A stretch of 44,269 nucleotides of DNA from an uncultured Pelagibacteraceae bacterium (GTDB lineage: Bacteria; Pseudomonadota; Alphaproteobacteria; Pelagibacterales; Pelagibacteraceae): contig CACIPW010000005.1 in assembly GCA_902588635.1 (NCBI GenBank), positions 1-44,269 on the forward strand, read 5' to 3'. Under the pieces are notes generated by a model. That model was given only the letters and a program-made list of their open reading frames with translations, made no database searches and was not told the DNA's origin. Position 1 is the stretch's first letter, and every line of letters begins with the position of its first letter. Positions 34,228 to 43,158 of the stretch are shown here, one piece after another. Made by a program: the position numbers and the translations under genes.

Positions 34228-35886
34228 ATGTCAAAAAATATTAGCAAGTTATCAGGTAAAGTAGGTTTAAAAAATAACTTATTTCAAAAAATCTCTGAAA
34301 GATCTTTAAAATCTAACAAAGATAAAGACATTAAGGACTTGGCTGATGAATATAATATGGGAGTATCAACTATTCATGGAGCTGAAAGTTTCTATGAATT
34401 TTTAAGACCTGCTCATAGAGAGAAAAAAGCATTTGTTTGTAACGGCAGCGCTTGCATGTGTGCTGGAACACAAGAAAATTTAAAAAAAAAACTAGAATCT
34501 AAACTTGGAAAAGAAAAAGTTGGACATATGTTTTGTTTAGGCCATTGCTATGAAAATAATTCATTCCATTATAACGGTCAAAATTATGCTGGTGAAGATA
34601 TAAACAAATTAGATCAAATCATAAAAGGAGAAAATATTAAACAGAAAAAATTTACTTCTAAAAGTTTTGCTTCAACAAGTTTTTTAATGGATGAAAATAT
34701 TTTGAATATAGATCAATTCAAAAAATTATTAGAAAAATATATAAACACTGAAAGAAAAGAAATAATTAAATCTCTTACGGATTCAAACTTATCTGGAAGA
34801 GGTGGAGCTGGATTTCCCACTGGTATGAAATGGGATTTTTGTGGAAGGGAAAAATCTGAAAAAAAATATGTAGTTTGTAATGCTGATGAAGGAGACTCGG
34901 GAGCTTTTTCAGATAGGTATTTATTAGAAGACCAACCCTTAAAAGTTCTATTTGGTATGGTCATTTGCGGTTATGTTATTGGAGGTGATGAAGGTGTTTT
35001 GTACATTCGAGGTGAATATCCTAGATCTATTGAATCAATTAATGGTTCAATAAATGCTTTAAAGGAATCAAAACTTTTAGGAAAAAATATTTTAGGAACA
35101 AATTTTTCATTCGATTTAAATATTTGTATTGGACAAGGAGCGTATATTTGTGGTGAAGAAACAGCTTTAATTGCATCGATTGAAGGAAGAAGAGCAGAAG
35201 TTGATGTAAGACCTCCTTTTCCTGTCACAGAAGGTTTGTATAAAAAACCAACTGTTGTTAACAATGTTGAGACACTTGCTGCTGCTACAGGTATACTTAT
35301 ACATGGTTCAGAAAAATTTTCTTCCATAGGAAATAAAAAATCAGCAGGAACTAAGTTAGTTTGTTTTGATAGTTTTTTTAATAATCCTGGCATATACGAA
35401 ATTGATATGTGCACACCAATGAAAAAAGTAATAAATGAAATTGGAGGAGGTTTTAAAGAGCCAATTAAAGCACTTCAAATTGGAGGTCCTTTGGGTGGGG
35501 TAGTTCCCCTTGAAATAGCTGAAAAATTAAATTTAGATTTTCAAGAATTTACAAACGCTGGATTTATGCTTGGACATGGAAGTATTGTAAGTATTCCAAA
35601 AAACTTCAAAATGATTGAATATATTCATCATTTGTTTGAATTTACCGCTGAAGAATCATGTGGCAAATGTTTTCCAGGAAGAATTGGTTCTTACAGAGGT
35701 AAAGAAATGTTTGATCAAGCTTTGAACAAATCACATAAAATCCCAATGAAAATACTAAATGATTTGCTAAAAACAATGAAAGAAGGATGTTTGTGCGCGC
35801 TTTGTGGTGCAATACCTGTGCCAATAAGCAACATTTTAAAGTATTTTGGAGATGAAATGAAAAATGATATATTAACAGAAAATTAA
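34228..35886 (+). CDS. Formate dehydrogenase beta subunit, NuoE-NuoF fusion
   Basis: The diaphorase subunit that passes electrons from formate to NAD. Residues 1-135 are NuoE-like: helical region, then C71 and C76 (CNGSAC) and C103 and C107 (CLGHC) for a 2Fe-2S cluster. Residues 160-552 are NuoF-like: FMN and NADH loops GRGGAGFPTGMKW (190-202) and NADEGDSGAF (218-227). The 4Fe-4S motif is altered: C478 and C481 are followed by G484 where a Cys is normal, and the distal motif is CLCALC (C521, C523, C526). The gene overlaps the catalytic-subunit gene by 1 bp. Usual relatives have two separate genes (fdsG, fdsB), so this is a fused form. Confidence 0.88.
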   Translation: MSKNISKLSGKVGLKNNLFQKISERSLKSNKDKDIKDLADEYNMGVSTIHGAESFYEFLRPAHREKKAFVCNGSACMCAGTQENLKKKLESKLGKEKVGHMFCLGHCYENNSFHYNGQNYAGEDINKLDQIIKGENIKQKKFTSKSFASTSFLMDENILNIDQFKKLLEKYINTERKEIIKSLTDSNLSGRGGAGFPTGMKWDFCGREKSEKKYVVCNADEGDSGAFSDRYLLEDQPLKVLFGMVICGYVIGGDEGVLYIRGEYPRSIESINGSINALKESKLLGKNILGTNFSFDLNICIGQGAYICGEETALIASIEGRRAEVDVRPPFPVTEGLYKKPTVVNNVETLAAATGILIHGSEKFSSIGNKKSAGTKLVCFDSFFNNPGIYEIDMCTPMKKVINEIGGGFKEPIKALQIGGPLGGVVPLEIAEKLNLDFQEFTNAGFMLGHGSIVSIPKNFKMIEYIHHLFEFTAEESCGKCFPGRIGSYRGKEMFDQALNKSHKIPMKILNDLLKTMKEGCLCALCGAIPVPISNILKYFGDEMKNDILTEN

Positions 35887-38660
35887 TGAGCTCTGAAAAA
35901 AGAAAAATTGCATATTTAGATGGAAAACCATATGAAATTGGTTCAAATCACACTTCTATATTAAAATTTGTTAAAAGCTATATTGGAGAAAAAACTGTTC
36001 CAACATTATGTGATGATCCAAATTTAGCTCCGTATGGTGCCTGCAGAGTTTGTTCTGTTGAAGTTGCACTTAAAAAAGATGGTCCAACTAAAGTTGTTGC
36101 TTCATGCCATACTCCAGTAGCAGAAAATCAACATATTTTTACCAATAATGAAAAATTAACATCCTTAAGAAAAAATATTGTTGAATTAGTTTTAACTGAT
36201 CATCCAATGAATTGTGGTACATGTGAAGTAAACAACAACTGTGAACTTCAAGATGTAGCAAATGATCTTGGTGTAAAAGATCATAGATATAATAATCCAA
36301 AACAACATAAAGGAATACCGAAAGATACCTCTCATTCTTATATGAGAATGAATTTAGATAATTGTATTAATTGCGGAAGATGTGTGAGAGCGTGTGATGA
36401 AATTCAAGGTTCTTTTGTTCTTACAATGAGTGGTAGAGGTTTTGAATCAAGAATTACTACTGACAATGATATGTTGTTTGGTGACTCGTCATGTGTATCT
36501 TGTGGTGCTTGCGCACATACATGTCCAACTGATGCAATTTCTGATGTATTTGCATCTAAGTCTGCTGATTACGATAAAAAAGTTAGAACAACTTGTTCTT
36601 ATTGTGGTGTTGGATGTAACTTAGAAGCTTCAATTAAAGACGGAAAAGTTGTTTCAATTGACACTCCAAAAGAAACTGATGTTAATGCTGGACATACTTG
36701 CATAAAAGGCAGATATGCCTTTGGTTTTTATGACCACAAAGATAGACTGAGATCACCTTTAATAAAAAGAAATGGAAAGTTTGAGGAAGCTTCTTGGGAC
36801 GAAGCTTATGATTACATAAAAAATAAATTAGAAAAAATTAAAAAAAATAATGGCCCTGACGCTGTTGCCGGTATTTCTTCAGCAAGATGCACAAATGAAG
36901 AAAATTATGTTTTTCAAAAAATGATCAGGGCAGCAATTGGTACAAACAATATTGATTGTTGTGCAAGAATTTGTCATTCACCAACAGCATGGGGAATGCA
37001 ACAGACATTTGGAACAGGTGCTGCTACTAACTCAACAGAAGATATATATCACGCAGATCTTTTCTTGGTTATAGGAGCAAATCCAACTAATGCACACCCT
37101 GTAACAGGAGCAAAAATTAAACAACAAGTCATGAAAGGCAAAAAGCTAATTGTGCTCGATCCTGTAACTACCGATTTAGCAAAATTAGCAGATTATCATA
37201 TTAAAGTGAGACCAGGAACAAACGTCGCTGTTTTAAATATGATGCTTTATTTCATAATTAATTCTAAATTATATAAAGAAGACTTTATAACAAGTAGAAC
37301 TGAAGGTTTTGAAAGTTTTCTTAAAGAAATAAAAAAATTAGACATTGACTACTTAGCTAAAATGGCCGGAGTTGATAAACAACAAGTGAAAGAGGCTGCA
37401 ATTGCCTATGCAACAGCAAATAACGCAATGGAGTTTCATGGTTTAGGAGTTACAGAGCAAGAGCAAGGTTCAAAAACAGTAATGTTGATAGCGGACCTTG
37501 CAATGATAACAGGTAACATTGGAAGAAAAGGTGTCGGTGTAAATCCTCTAAGAGGACAAAATAATGTTCAAGGTGCAGCAGATATGGGTTGTCAACCTCA
37601 CCAAGGAGCAGGATATTTTCCAGTTGCAGATAAAAAAATACAAGATTTTTATACTGAAAAGTACGGAGTAGTTCACCCAACAAAAGCTGGACTAAAAATT
37701 CCTGAAATTTTTGATGCAGCAATTAACAAAGAGGTAAAAGCTCTATGGATAATTGGTGAAGATGTTGTACAAACCGACCCTAATAGCGCTCATGTCGTAA
37801 AAGCAATGAATGCTTTAGATCTTTTGGTAGTTCAAGAAATATTTATGAGTGAAACAGCAAAGCATGCTGATGTAGTTTTGCCTGGAACTACTTTTTTAGA
37901 AAAAGATGGAACTTTTACCAATACCGAAAGAAGAGTGCAAAGAGTTAATAAAGCAGCAGAACCCCTTCCTGGAACAAAACCTGATGGTTTAATAGTTACA
38001 GAAATGATGCAAAAGCTTGGGTTTAATCAAAAATTATATAACGCTGACGAAGTATTGGCTGAGATTGCTGATATAGTACCTTTCTTTAAAGGGATTACTC
38101 GTGAAAGACTTGGAAAACTAGGTTTGCAATGGCCTGTAAAAGAAGATGGAACTGACACAAAAATATTACATGAGAAAGAATTTAAGCTAGGAAAAGGAAG
38201 AATTAAATATTTCGACTGGAAAGAAAGTAACGAAATAGAAAAAAATAAAAAGGATTTTCCATTAATACTAACTACAAGCAGAGTACTGCAACACTATAAT
38301 GCAGCAACAATGACAAGAAGAACAAATAATATTGAAATTGTTGATGAAGATATACTTTTAGTTAACCCTAAAGATGCAAAACATAGAGAACTAAATACTG
38401 GTGATATAGCTAGGCTTTATTCAGGTAGAGGCGAGGTTTCTCTAAAAGTTGAAGTAACTAGCAAAGTCAAAGAAGGTATAGTATTTACCACCTTCCATTT
38501 TCCTGAACACATGGTCAACATGGTGACGGGTCACGGCAAAGATGAAGAAACACAATGCGCAGAATATAAAGTTTCTTCAGTAGAAGTCCAAAAAATATCA
38601 AATAAATTTAAAACTGAAGTTGTAGCGGAAAAAGACCAGGCTCAAGTCACATCCGCATAA
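35886..38660 (+). CDS. NAD-dependent formate dehydrogenase catalytic subunit
   Basis: The molybdenum subunit, which oxidises formate to CO2. Domain order over 924 residues: a 2Fe-2S domain (C42, C53, C56, C74), a NuoG-like His-Cys cluster (H106, C110, C113, C119), two 4Fe-4S ferredoxin sets (C160-C170 and C203-C213), a further 4Fe-4S at the start of the catalytic domain (C237, C240, C244, C272) and the molybdopterin domains. The active site is C363-H364 in ARICHSPT. It is a Cys, not Sec, enzyme. GLGVTEQEQGS and NPLRGQNNVQG are family signatures. This is the Fds-type soluble enzyme with a NuoG-like N-terminus, so NAD is the expected acceptor via the beta subunit. Confidence 0.95.
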   Translation: MSSEKRKIAYLDGKPYEIGSNHTSILKFVKSYIGEKTVPTLCDDPNLAPYGACRVCSVEVALKKDGPTKVVASCHTPVAENQHIFTNNEKLTSLRKNIVELVLTDHPMNCGTCEVNNNCELQDVANDLGVKDHRYNNPKQHKGIPKDTSHSYMRMNLDNCINCGRCVRACDEIQGSFVLTMSGRGFESRITTDNDMLFGDSSCVSCGACAHTCPTDAISDVFASKSADYDKKVRTTCSYCGVGCNLEASIKDGKVVSIDTPKETDVNAGHTCIKGRYAFGFYDHKDRLRSPLIKRNGKFEEASWDEAYDYIKNKLEKIKKNNGPDAVAGISSARCTNEENYVFQKMIRAAIGTNNIDCCARICHSPTAWGMQQTFGTGAATNSTEDIYHADLFLVIGANPTNAHPVTGAKIKQQVMKGKKLIVLDPVTTDLAKLADYHIKVRPGTNVAVLNMMLYFIINSKLYKEDFITSRTEGFESFLKEIKKLDIDYLAKMAGVDKQQVKEAAIAYATANNAMEFHGLGVTEQEQGSKTVMLIADLAMITGNIGRKGVGVNPLRGQNNVQGAADMGCQPHQGAGYFPVADKKIQDFYTEKYGVVHPTKAGLKIPEIFDAAINKEVKALWIIGEDVVQTDPNSAHVVKAMNALDLLVVQEIFMSETAKHADVVLPGTTFLEKDGTFTNTERRVQRVNKAAEPLPGTKPDGLIVTEMMQKLGFNQKLYNADEVLAEIADIVPFFKGITRERLGKLGLQWPVKEDGTDTKILHEKEFKLGKGRIKYFDWKESNEIEKNKKDFPLILTTSRVLQHYNAATMTRRTNNIEIVDEDILLVNPKDAKHRELNTGDIARLYSGRGEVSLKVEVTSKVKEGIVFTTFHFPEHMVNMVTGHGKDEETQCAEYKVSSVEVQKISNKFKTEVVAEKDQAQVTSA

Positions 38661-38668
38661 AAGTCAAT

Positions 38669-39406
38669 TTGAAATTATTTTTATTTACAATAATAATTTT
38701 AATTTCAATTACTTCAGTTAAAGCTAATACAATTTATAATCTAATCAAAATACCTAATTTGGAGATATATAAAAACAAATCCTCAAATGGTATAAAATAT
38801 CTAAGAGCAACTAAACCATTTCAAGTAGGTGTAAGAAATGACAATGTTACTTGTTTCAACTCTAAAAATGAAGATATTGAAAAAAAATTCTATTTAATAG
38901 AAAAAAATTTTAACAAATATGATTCAAACTTTTTAAAAAAAATTAATTTAAAATATATTGTTCTTTGTGAAAATCTTACTGTTTCAGAAATTAGCTCAGC
39001 AGGAGTACCGAATTATAAAATGAGAACTTTAATTATCGATATAAAATTTAATAAAAAACATTTTGAAAGAGTGCTACACCATGAGGTATTTCATATAATT
39101 AATGAAGGTTATAAAAATTTTTTTAAAGAAAATGAATGGAAAAAATTTAACAGTTCAAAATTTAAATATGCAAAATGTTCAACGTGCTCAGACCGATTAG
39201 GTTTATCACTTTTAGATAACAATAAAGGATTTTTGAGTGAATACTCAATGTCAACTCCATCAGAAGACATGGCAGAAGTATTTTCTTTTTTAATCACTCG
39301 TAGAGAAAAAATTGAAAATATAGCTTTAAAAGATGATATTTTAAAAAAAAAAATAATCTATATAAAAAATAATTTGTTAAAAATTGATGATCAGTTTAAA
39401 TTTTAG
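38669..39406 (+). CDS. Putative secreted zinc metallopeptidase-like protein
   Basis: I do not recognise the family. The 245-residue protein has a signal peptide (about 1-19, LISITSVKA, then N). It carries an HExxH zinc motif at 138-142 (HHEVFH in context) followed about 60 residues later by SEDMAE (198-203), which could provide the third ligand and resembles other zincins. Two cysteines lie in CSTC (170-173). The start is a TTG at 38669, chosen because it opens the signal peptide. It lies 8 bp after the formate dehydrogenase gene and before the cyclophilin, so it may be the first of two envelope genes sharing that transcript. Confidence 0.6.
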   Translation: MKLFLFTIIILISITSVKANTIYNLIKIPNLEIYKNKSSNGIKYLRATKPFQVGVRNDNVTCFNSKNEDIEKKFYLIEKNFNKYDSNFLKKINLKYIVLCENLTVSEISSAGVPNYKMRTLIIDIKFNKKHFERVLHHEVFHIINEGYKNFFKENEWKKFNSSKFKYAKCSTCSDRLGLSLLDNNKGFLSEYSMSTPSEDMAEVFSFLITRREKIENIALKDDILKKKIIYIKNNLLKIDDQFKF

Positions 39407-39409
39407 CAA

Positions 39410-40054
39410 GTGATAAAAAAAATCAAACAAACTAAATTAGAGAAAATTCTAATAGTATTTGTAATAATTTTAGGAATTGTAGCTTTTGGATCTTTTACAT
39501 CTATTAAAAACAAGTGTTTGTTTGTAAAAAAACACAATCCTGAAAAGTTAAATTTTAAAAATCCCAAAAATATTGCAATTTTAAATGCTCCATGTGGAAA
39601 TGTTATTATTGAACTTTATCCAGAAGTTGCTCCCAATTCAGTTAAAAGATTTAAAATGCTAATTAAATCAGGCAAATATAATGATGTTGCATTCCATAGA
39701 GTTATAAAAAATGTTTTAGTGCAAGCTGGAGATTTAGAATTTGGAAAAAAAAATAATATAAATTACGCCTATGTAGGAACCGGTGAATCTGGTTTTGGAA
39801 CCATAAGTTCAGAAGTAGATAAAGATTTTGATTTTAAAAAAGGAAGTGTTGCCTTAGCTAGAACAGACAAAAAAAATACTGAAGATAGTCAGTTTTTTAT
39901 ATTATTAAAAGATGCTCCTTTGTTTGAAGGTGAATATTCACCGGTTGGAAAAGTAATTTATGGATTAAATGTTCTACAAAAAATTAAATACGATGATAAA
40001 GTTGAATATGTTTTGAGACCTGATTTTATTAATACTTTTAAAATGCTTAAATAA
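39410..40054 (+). CDS. Membrane-anchored cyclophilin-type peptidyl-prolyl isomerase
   Basis: A cyclophilin (214 residues) with one N-terminal hydrophobic helix (about 13-33), which anchors it or acts as an uncleaved signal, so it acts in the periplasm or at the inner membrane. Core motifs are AFHRVI (catalytic Arg), the VQAGD loop and QFFILL. A GTG start at 39410, 3 bp after the preceding stop, is the only sensible start. The gene is convergent with the beta-oxidation gene, with one base between their stops. It is probably a folding helper for exported proteins. Confidence 0.88.
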   Translation: MIKKIKQTKLEKILIVFVIILGIVAFGSFTSIKNKCLFVKKHNPEKLNFKNPKNIAILNAPCGNVIIELYPEVAPNSVKRFKMLIKSGKYNDVAFHRVIKNVLVQAGDLEFGKKNNINYAYVGTGESGFGTISSEVDKDFDFKKGSVALARTDKKNTEDSQFFILLKDAPLFEGEYSPVGKVIYGLNVLQKIKYDDKVEYVLRPDFINTFKMLK

Positions 40055-40055
40055 T

Positions 40056-42278
40056 TTAATTAACTAAAGGTTTTCCTGTTGTTAAAGTATGTTTAATTCT
40101 CTCTTGAGTTTTTTTTGTTTGAATAAGTCTCATAAAAGATTCTAGTTCTAATTTATATAAATCATCTTCAGATAATGTTTTGTCAATTGTTGTTTCTCCA
40201 CCACTTAAAACATTTGCTAATTCTTTACCAACTTCCATTCCATGATCTAGTATTACTTTATCGTTATAAAGTTTTTCTAAAACCTTTATCATTTTTTCCT
40301 TTAAAGGTTTTCCAGATAAATTAAACTTGCACACCTCTGGAGCTTTAAAATCTTTATTTTCTTCCAATATTTTTTTTGCAACAGAAAACAAACTATTTCT
40401 ATTCATAATTTTTTTGTCTTCAGGTTTTAAATATTTTAAAGGTTCTGCTTCTATAGGGGATGTTGCTGTTTTAGCATATCCAATAATATCAAACACTTTT
40501 AAAGGAGCGAAGTCAGGATCTTTTTTTGCTTCATCTGACTGAGACCATCTCCATAAAACTTCTTTGCAACCTCCTCCGGCAGGAACTAAACCTACTAATG
40601 TTTCAACTAATCCCATTACAATATTTGTGTGCGATACAACAAAATTACTTTGTAACACTACTTCTTCGCCACCTCCTAAAGCTAAACCAGACGGTGCAGA
40701 AATAACAGGATTGTCACAATATTTTAAATGTTTACATGTGTCCTGAAAATATTTTATAAATTTTTCAATAGATTTAAAATCACCTTTGTCAGCAAAGTTC
40801 ATTGTATAAGTTAAATTAACACCAGCTGAAAATTGCATACTCTCATTTATAATTATCAATGGCTTGTTTGTTGCTTTTTTTAAACAATCCATTGAGTCAT
40901 AGTCTAAAACATTTGCTTTAGTTGTAAATTCAACAATATTAAAATCTTCAAACCTGTAAATTTCGGCTGAGTTATTTTTATCTATTTTAGTAGCTTTGGG
41001 TTTTGCTTTTCCTAATGTTTCTATTTCTGTGTATAATTGTCTTTCGCCATAAAAATCTTCATTTTTAGATTTTGCTAAATTTTCTAAAAATTTATTATTT
41101 TCAAAACTATCTATTTTTTCAAAAAAATTTTTAACTCCTATTTCGCTTAGCATTTCAAACGGACCTTTTACCCAATTAAAACCAAGTCTCATTGCTTCAT
41201 CAATGTCATTAAATTTATCCGTAACGCTTGGGACTAATGATGATGCATATTTAATTATTTTTGAAATTACTGACCAACCATATTTTCCATATTTATCTTT
41301 TCTATTGATTAAGCTCTTTAGGTCAACTTTTTCAGATTTAATATCTATTTTTTTAGATGAATAGTATTCTCCAGTTTCTAAATTGATAGCTTCTAAAATT
41401 TTTTTGTTATCGGCTTTTTTCATTCTATAAAAGCCACCCTTGCCTTTTCTTCCTGTATAACCTGTTGCTATTAATTTTTTTACAAGAGGTATTTCTTTAG
41501 CAACTATTTGAAATTCGTCTGTTTTTGGTAGTTCTTTTATAAAACTTTTAAGTACATCAGCCATTAAATCAATTCCTATTAAATCATATAAACCAAATAC
41601 TCCTGTTTTTGGTATTCCCATTGGTCTTCCAAAGATTGAATCTGCTTCTTCAATGGAAAGTTTCATTTTAAATGCTTCTGTCATAGCAACTTGCATTGCA
41701 TAAACTCCTACTCTATTCCCAAGAAAACCAGGTGTATCCTTGCAAATAATTGCACCTTTTCCTAATTCCTCTTCACAAAATTTTTTTAAAGAATTTATTT
41801 TATTTAAATCGTTATTTTCATTTTTTACTATTTCAAGTAACCCCATATATCTAACAGGGTTAAAAAAATGTGTAATACAAAAATCTTTTTTTTCTTCGTT
41901 TGATAATTTTTCTGACAAAACTTTTATTGGAATAGATGATGTGTTTGATGAAACTATTGCACCTGATTTTCTTTCTGTAAATATTTTTTTGTAAATATTA
42001 TGTTTAATATCAATTTTTTCAACTACCGCCTCAACAACCCAGTCTGCATCTTTAACGGTATTAAAATCATCATTGATATTGCCTACCTTAATATTATTTA
42101 TTTTTGACTTATCGATTAATAATGGAGGTCTTGATTTAAGAATTCTTTCTCTTGCTTTTTCACTTATTGCTGTTTTCAAATCTAACAAAGTTACTGGAAC
42201 ATTTGCATTACAGAGTTGAGCCGCAATACCGCTACCCATTGTCCCTGATCCTATTATGACAACTTTTTTAATTTCCAT
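40056..42278 (-). CDS. 3-hydroxyacyl-CoA dehydrogenase / enoyl-CoA hydratase
   Basis: A bifunctional beta-oxidation enzyme of 740 residues. Domains are in the order dehydrogenase then hydratase, the reverse of E. coli FadB. Residues 1-200 hold the NAD-binding GSGTMGSGIAAQL (10-22) and a 3HCDH C-terminal domain. A middle helical part follows. A crotonase-like domain occupies about 440-640 with ALGGGEEVVL and an oxyanion region near VGLVPAGGG. The C-terminal LQSNFVV-type stretch and a tail complete it. It handles acyl-CoA hydration and NAD-dependent oxidation; partner thiolase is not in the window. It lies 23 bp after the ABC permease gene on the same strand. Confidence 0.85.
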   Translation of the reverse strand: MEIKKVVIIGSGTMGSGIAAQLCNANVPVTLLDLKTAISEKARERILKSRPPLLIDKSKINNIKVGNINDDFNTVKDADWVVEAVVEKIDIKHNIYKKIFTERKSGAIVSSNTSSIPIKVLSEKLSNEEKKDFCITHFFNPVRYMGLLEIVKNENNDLNKINSLKKFCEEELGKGAIICKDTPGFLGNRVGVYAMQVAMTEAFKMKLSIEEADSIFGRPMGIPKTGVFGLYDLIGIDLMADVLKSFIKELPKTDEFQIVAKEIPLVKKLIATGYTGRKGKGGFYRMKKADNKKILEAINLETGEYYSSKKIDIKSEKVDLKSLINRKDKYGKYGWSVISKIIKYASSLVPSVTDKFNDIDEAMRLGFNWVKGPFEMLSEIGVKNFFEKIDSFENNKFLENLAKSKNEDFYGERQLYTEIETLGKAKPKATKIDKNNSAEIYRFEDFNIVEFTTKANVLDYDSMDCLKKATNKPLIIINESMQFSAGVNLTYTMNFADKGDFKSIEKFIKYFQDTCKHLKYCDNPVISAPSGLALGGGEEVVLQSNFVVSHTNIVMGLVETLVGLVPAGGGCKEVLWRWSQSDEAKKDPDFAPLKVFDIIGYAKTATSPIEAEPLKYLKPEDKKIMNRNSLFSVAKKILEENKDFKAPEVCKFNLSGKPLKEKMIKVLEKLYNDKVILDHGMEVGKELANVLSGGETTIDKTLSEDDLYKLELESFMRLIQTKKTQERIKHTLTTGKPLVN

Positions 42279-42301
42279 AATATTTAAAACTTGATTAAAG
42301 A

Positions 42302-43156
42302 TTATCTATTAATGCCTCTTATTCTTTCAGATCTTCTTCTTAGAAGTTCTGCAGTAACAAGTATTAATGTTGAAAGAATAATTAAACAAGTAGCAACTGC
42401 AAGTATAGTTGGGCTTAATTGTTCTCTTAAACCCGTCCACATTTGAATTGGTATAGTAGTGTTATCCAGTCCAGCTAAAAATAATACAACCACAACTTCA
42501 TCAAAAGAAGTAACAAATGCAAATAAGGCTCCAGATATCACGCCTGGTAAAATTAAAGGTAAAGTTATTTTCATGAAAGTATTAACAGGATCACTACCAA
42601 GACTTGCTGCGGCTCTAGTTACGCTATGATCGAAACCCGATAATGTAGCAGTAACAGTAATTACCACAAATGGAGTTCCCAATATTATGTGGGCTATAAT
42701 AATTCCAAGATGTGTAGCTGCCAATCCAATTTTGGCAATAAAAAAGAAAATTGCAACTCCTGAAATAATAAGTGGAACAATCATTGGAGAAATTAAAGTT
42801 GCCATTATCAATCCTTTATATGGCATATGTCTGCTACTTAATCCTAGCGCAGCAACTGTTCCAAGTAATACAGCTCCAATCGTTGCGAATATTGCAATAA
42901 TAAAACTATTTTTTGCGGCCATTCCCCAAGGGTTTTTGGTTCCATAAATCATATCTTCGTACCATCTTAAAGAAAATGCATCTGGATCAAGTCTTTTCAT
43001 TCCTTCTGAAAAAACTAAGAACTCTTCAGCGTTAAATGAAAGTGGAAAAATTACAAACAATGGCGCTATTAAAAAGAAAAATACAAAACCACAAATTGTT
43101 AAATACGAATAGTGCCAAATTCTATAACGAGTTTCTGTATATTTGGGTAATGCCAT
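42302..43156 (-). CDS. ABC transporter permease, PotC-like
   Basis: An inner-membrane permease of the spermidine/putrescine type, 284 residues with six helices. It has the cytoplasmic EAA loop, GSDPVNTFMKITLPLILPGV (about 180-200), that contacts the ATPase. A topology of helices at about 18-40, 75-100, 105-130, 140-165, 195-215 and 245-270 fits. It follows the PotB-like gene by 2 bp. The substrate is likely a polyamine or similar cation, by family. The ATPase and binding-protein genes are outside the window. Confidence 0.85.
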   Translation of the reverse strand: MALPKYTETRYRIWHYSYLTICGFVFFFLIAPLFVIFPLSFNAEEFLVFSEGMKRLDPDAFSLRWYEDMIYGTKNPWGMAAKNSFIIAIFATIGAVLLGTVAALGLSSRHMPYKGLIMATLISPMIVPLIISGVAIFFFIAKIGLAATHLGIIIAHIILGTPFVVITVTATLSGFDHSVTRAAASLGSDPVNTFMKITLPLILPGVISGALFAFVTSFDEVVVVLFLAGLDNTTIPIQMWTGLREQLSPTILAVATCLIILSTLILVTAELLRRRSERIRGINR

Positions 43157-43158
43157 AT

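Noticed and set aside
36950-36980. A possible selenocysteine at the formate dehydrogenase active site
   Set aside because: The codon at 36972-36974 is TGT, not TGA, and the protein reads through as a Cys enzyme.
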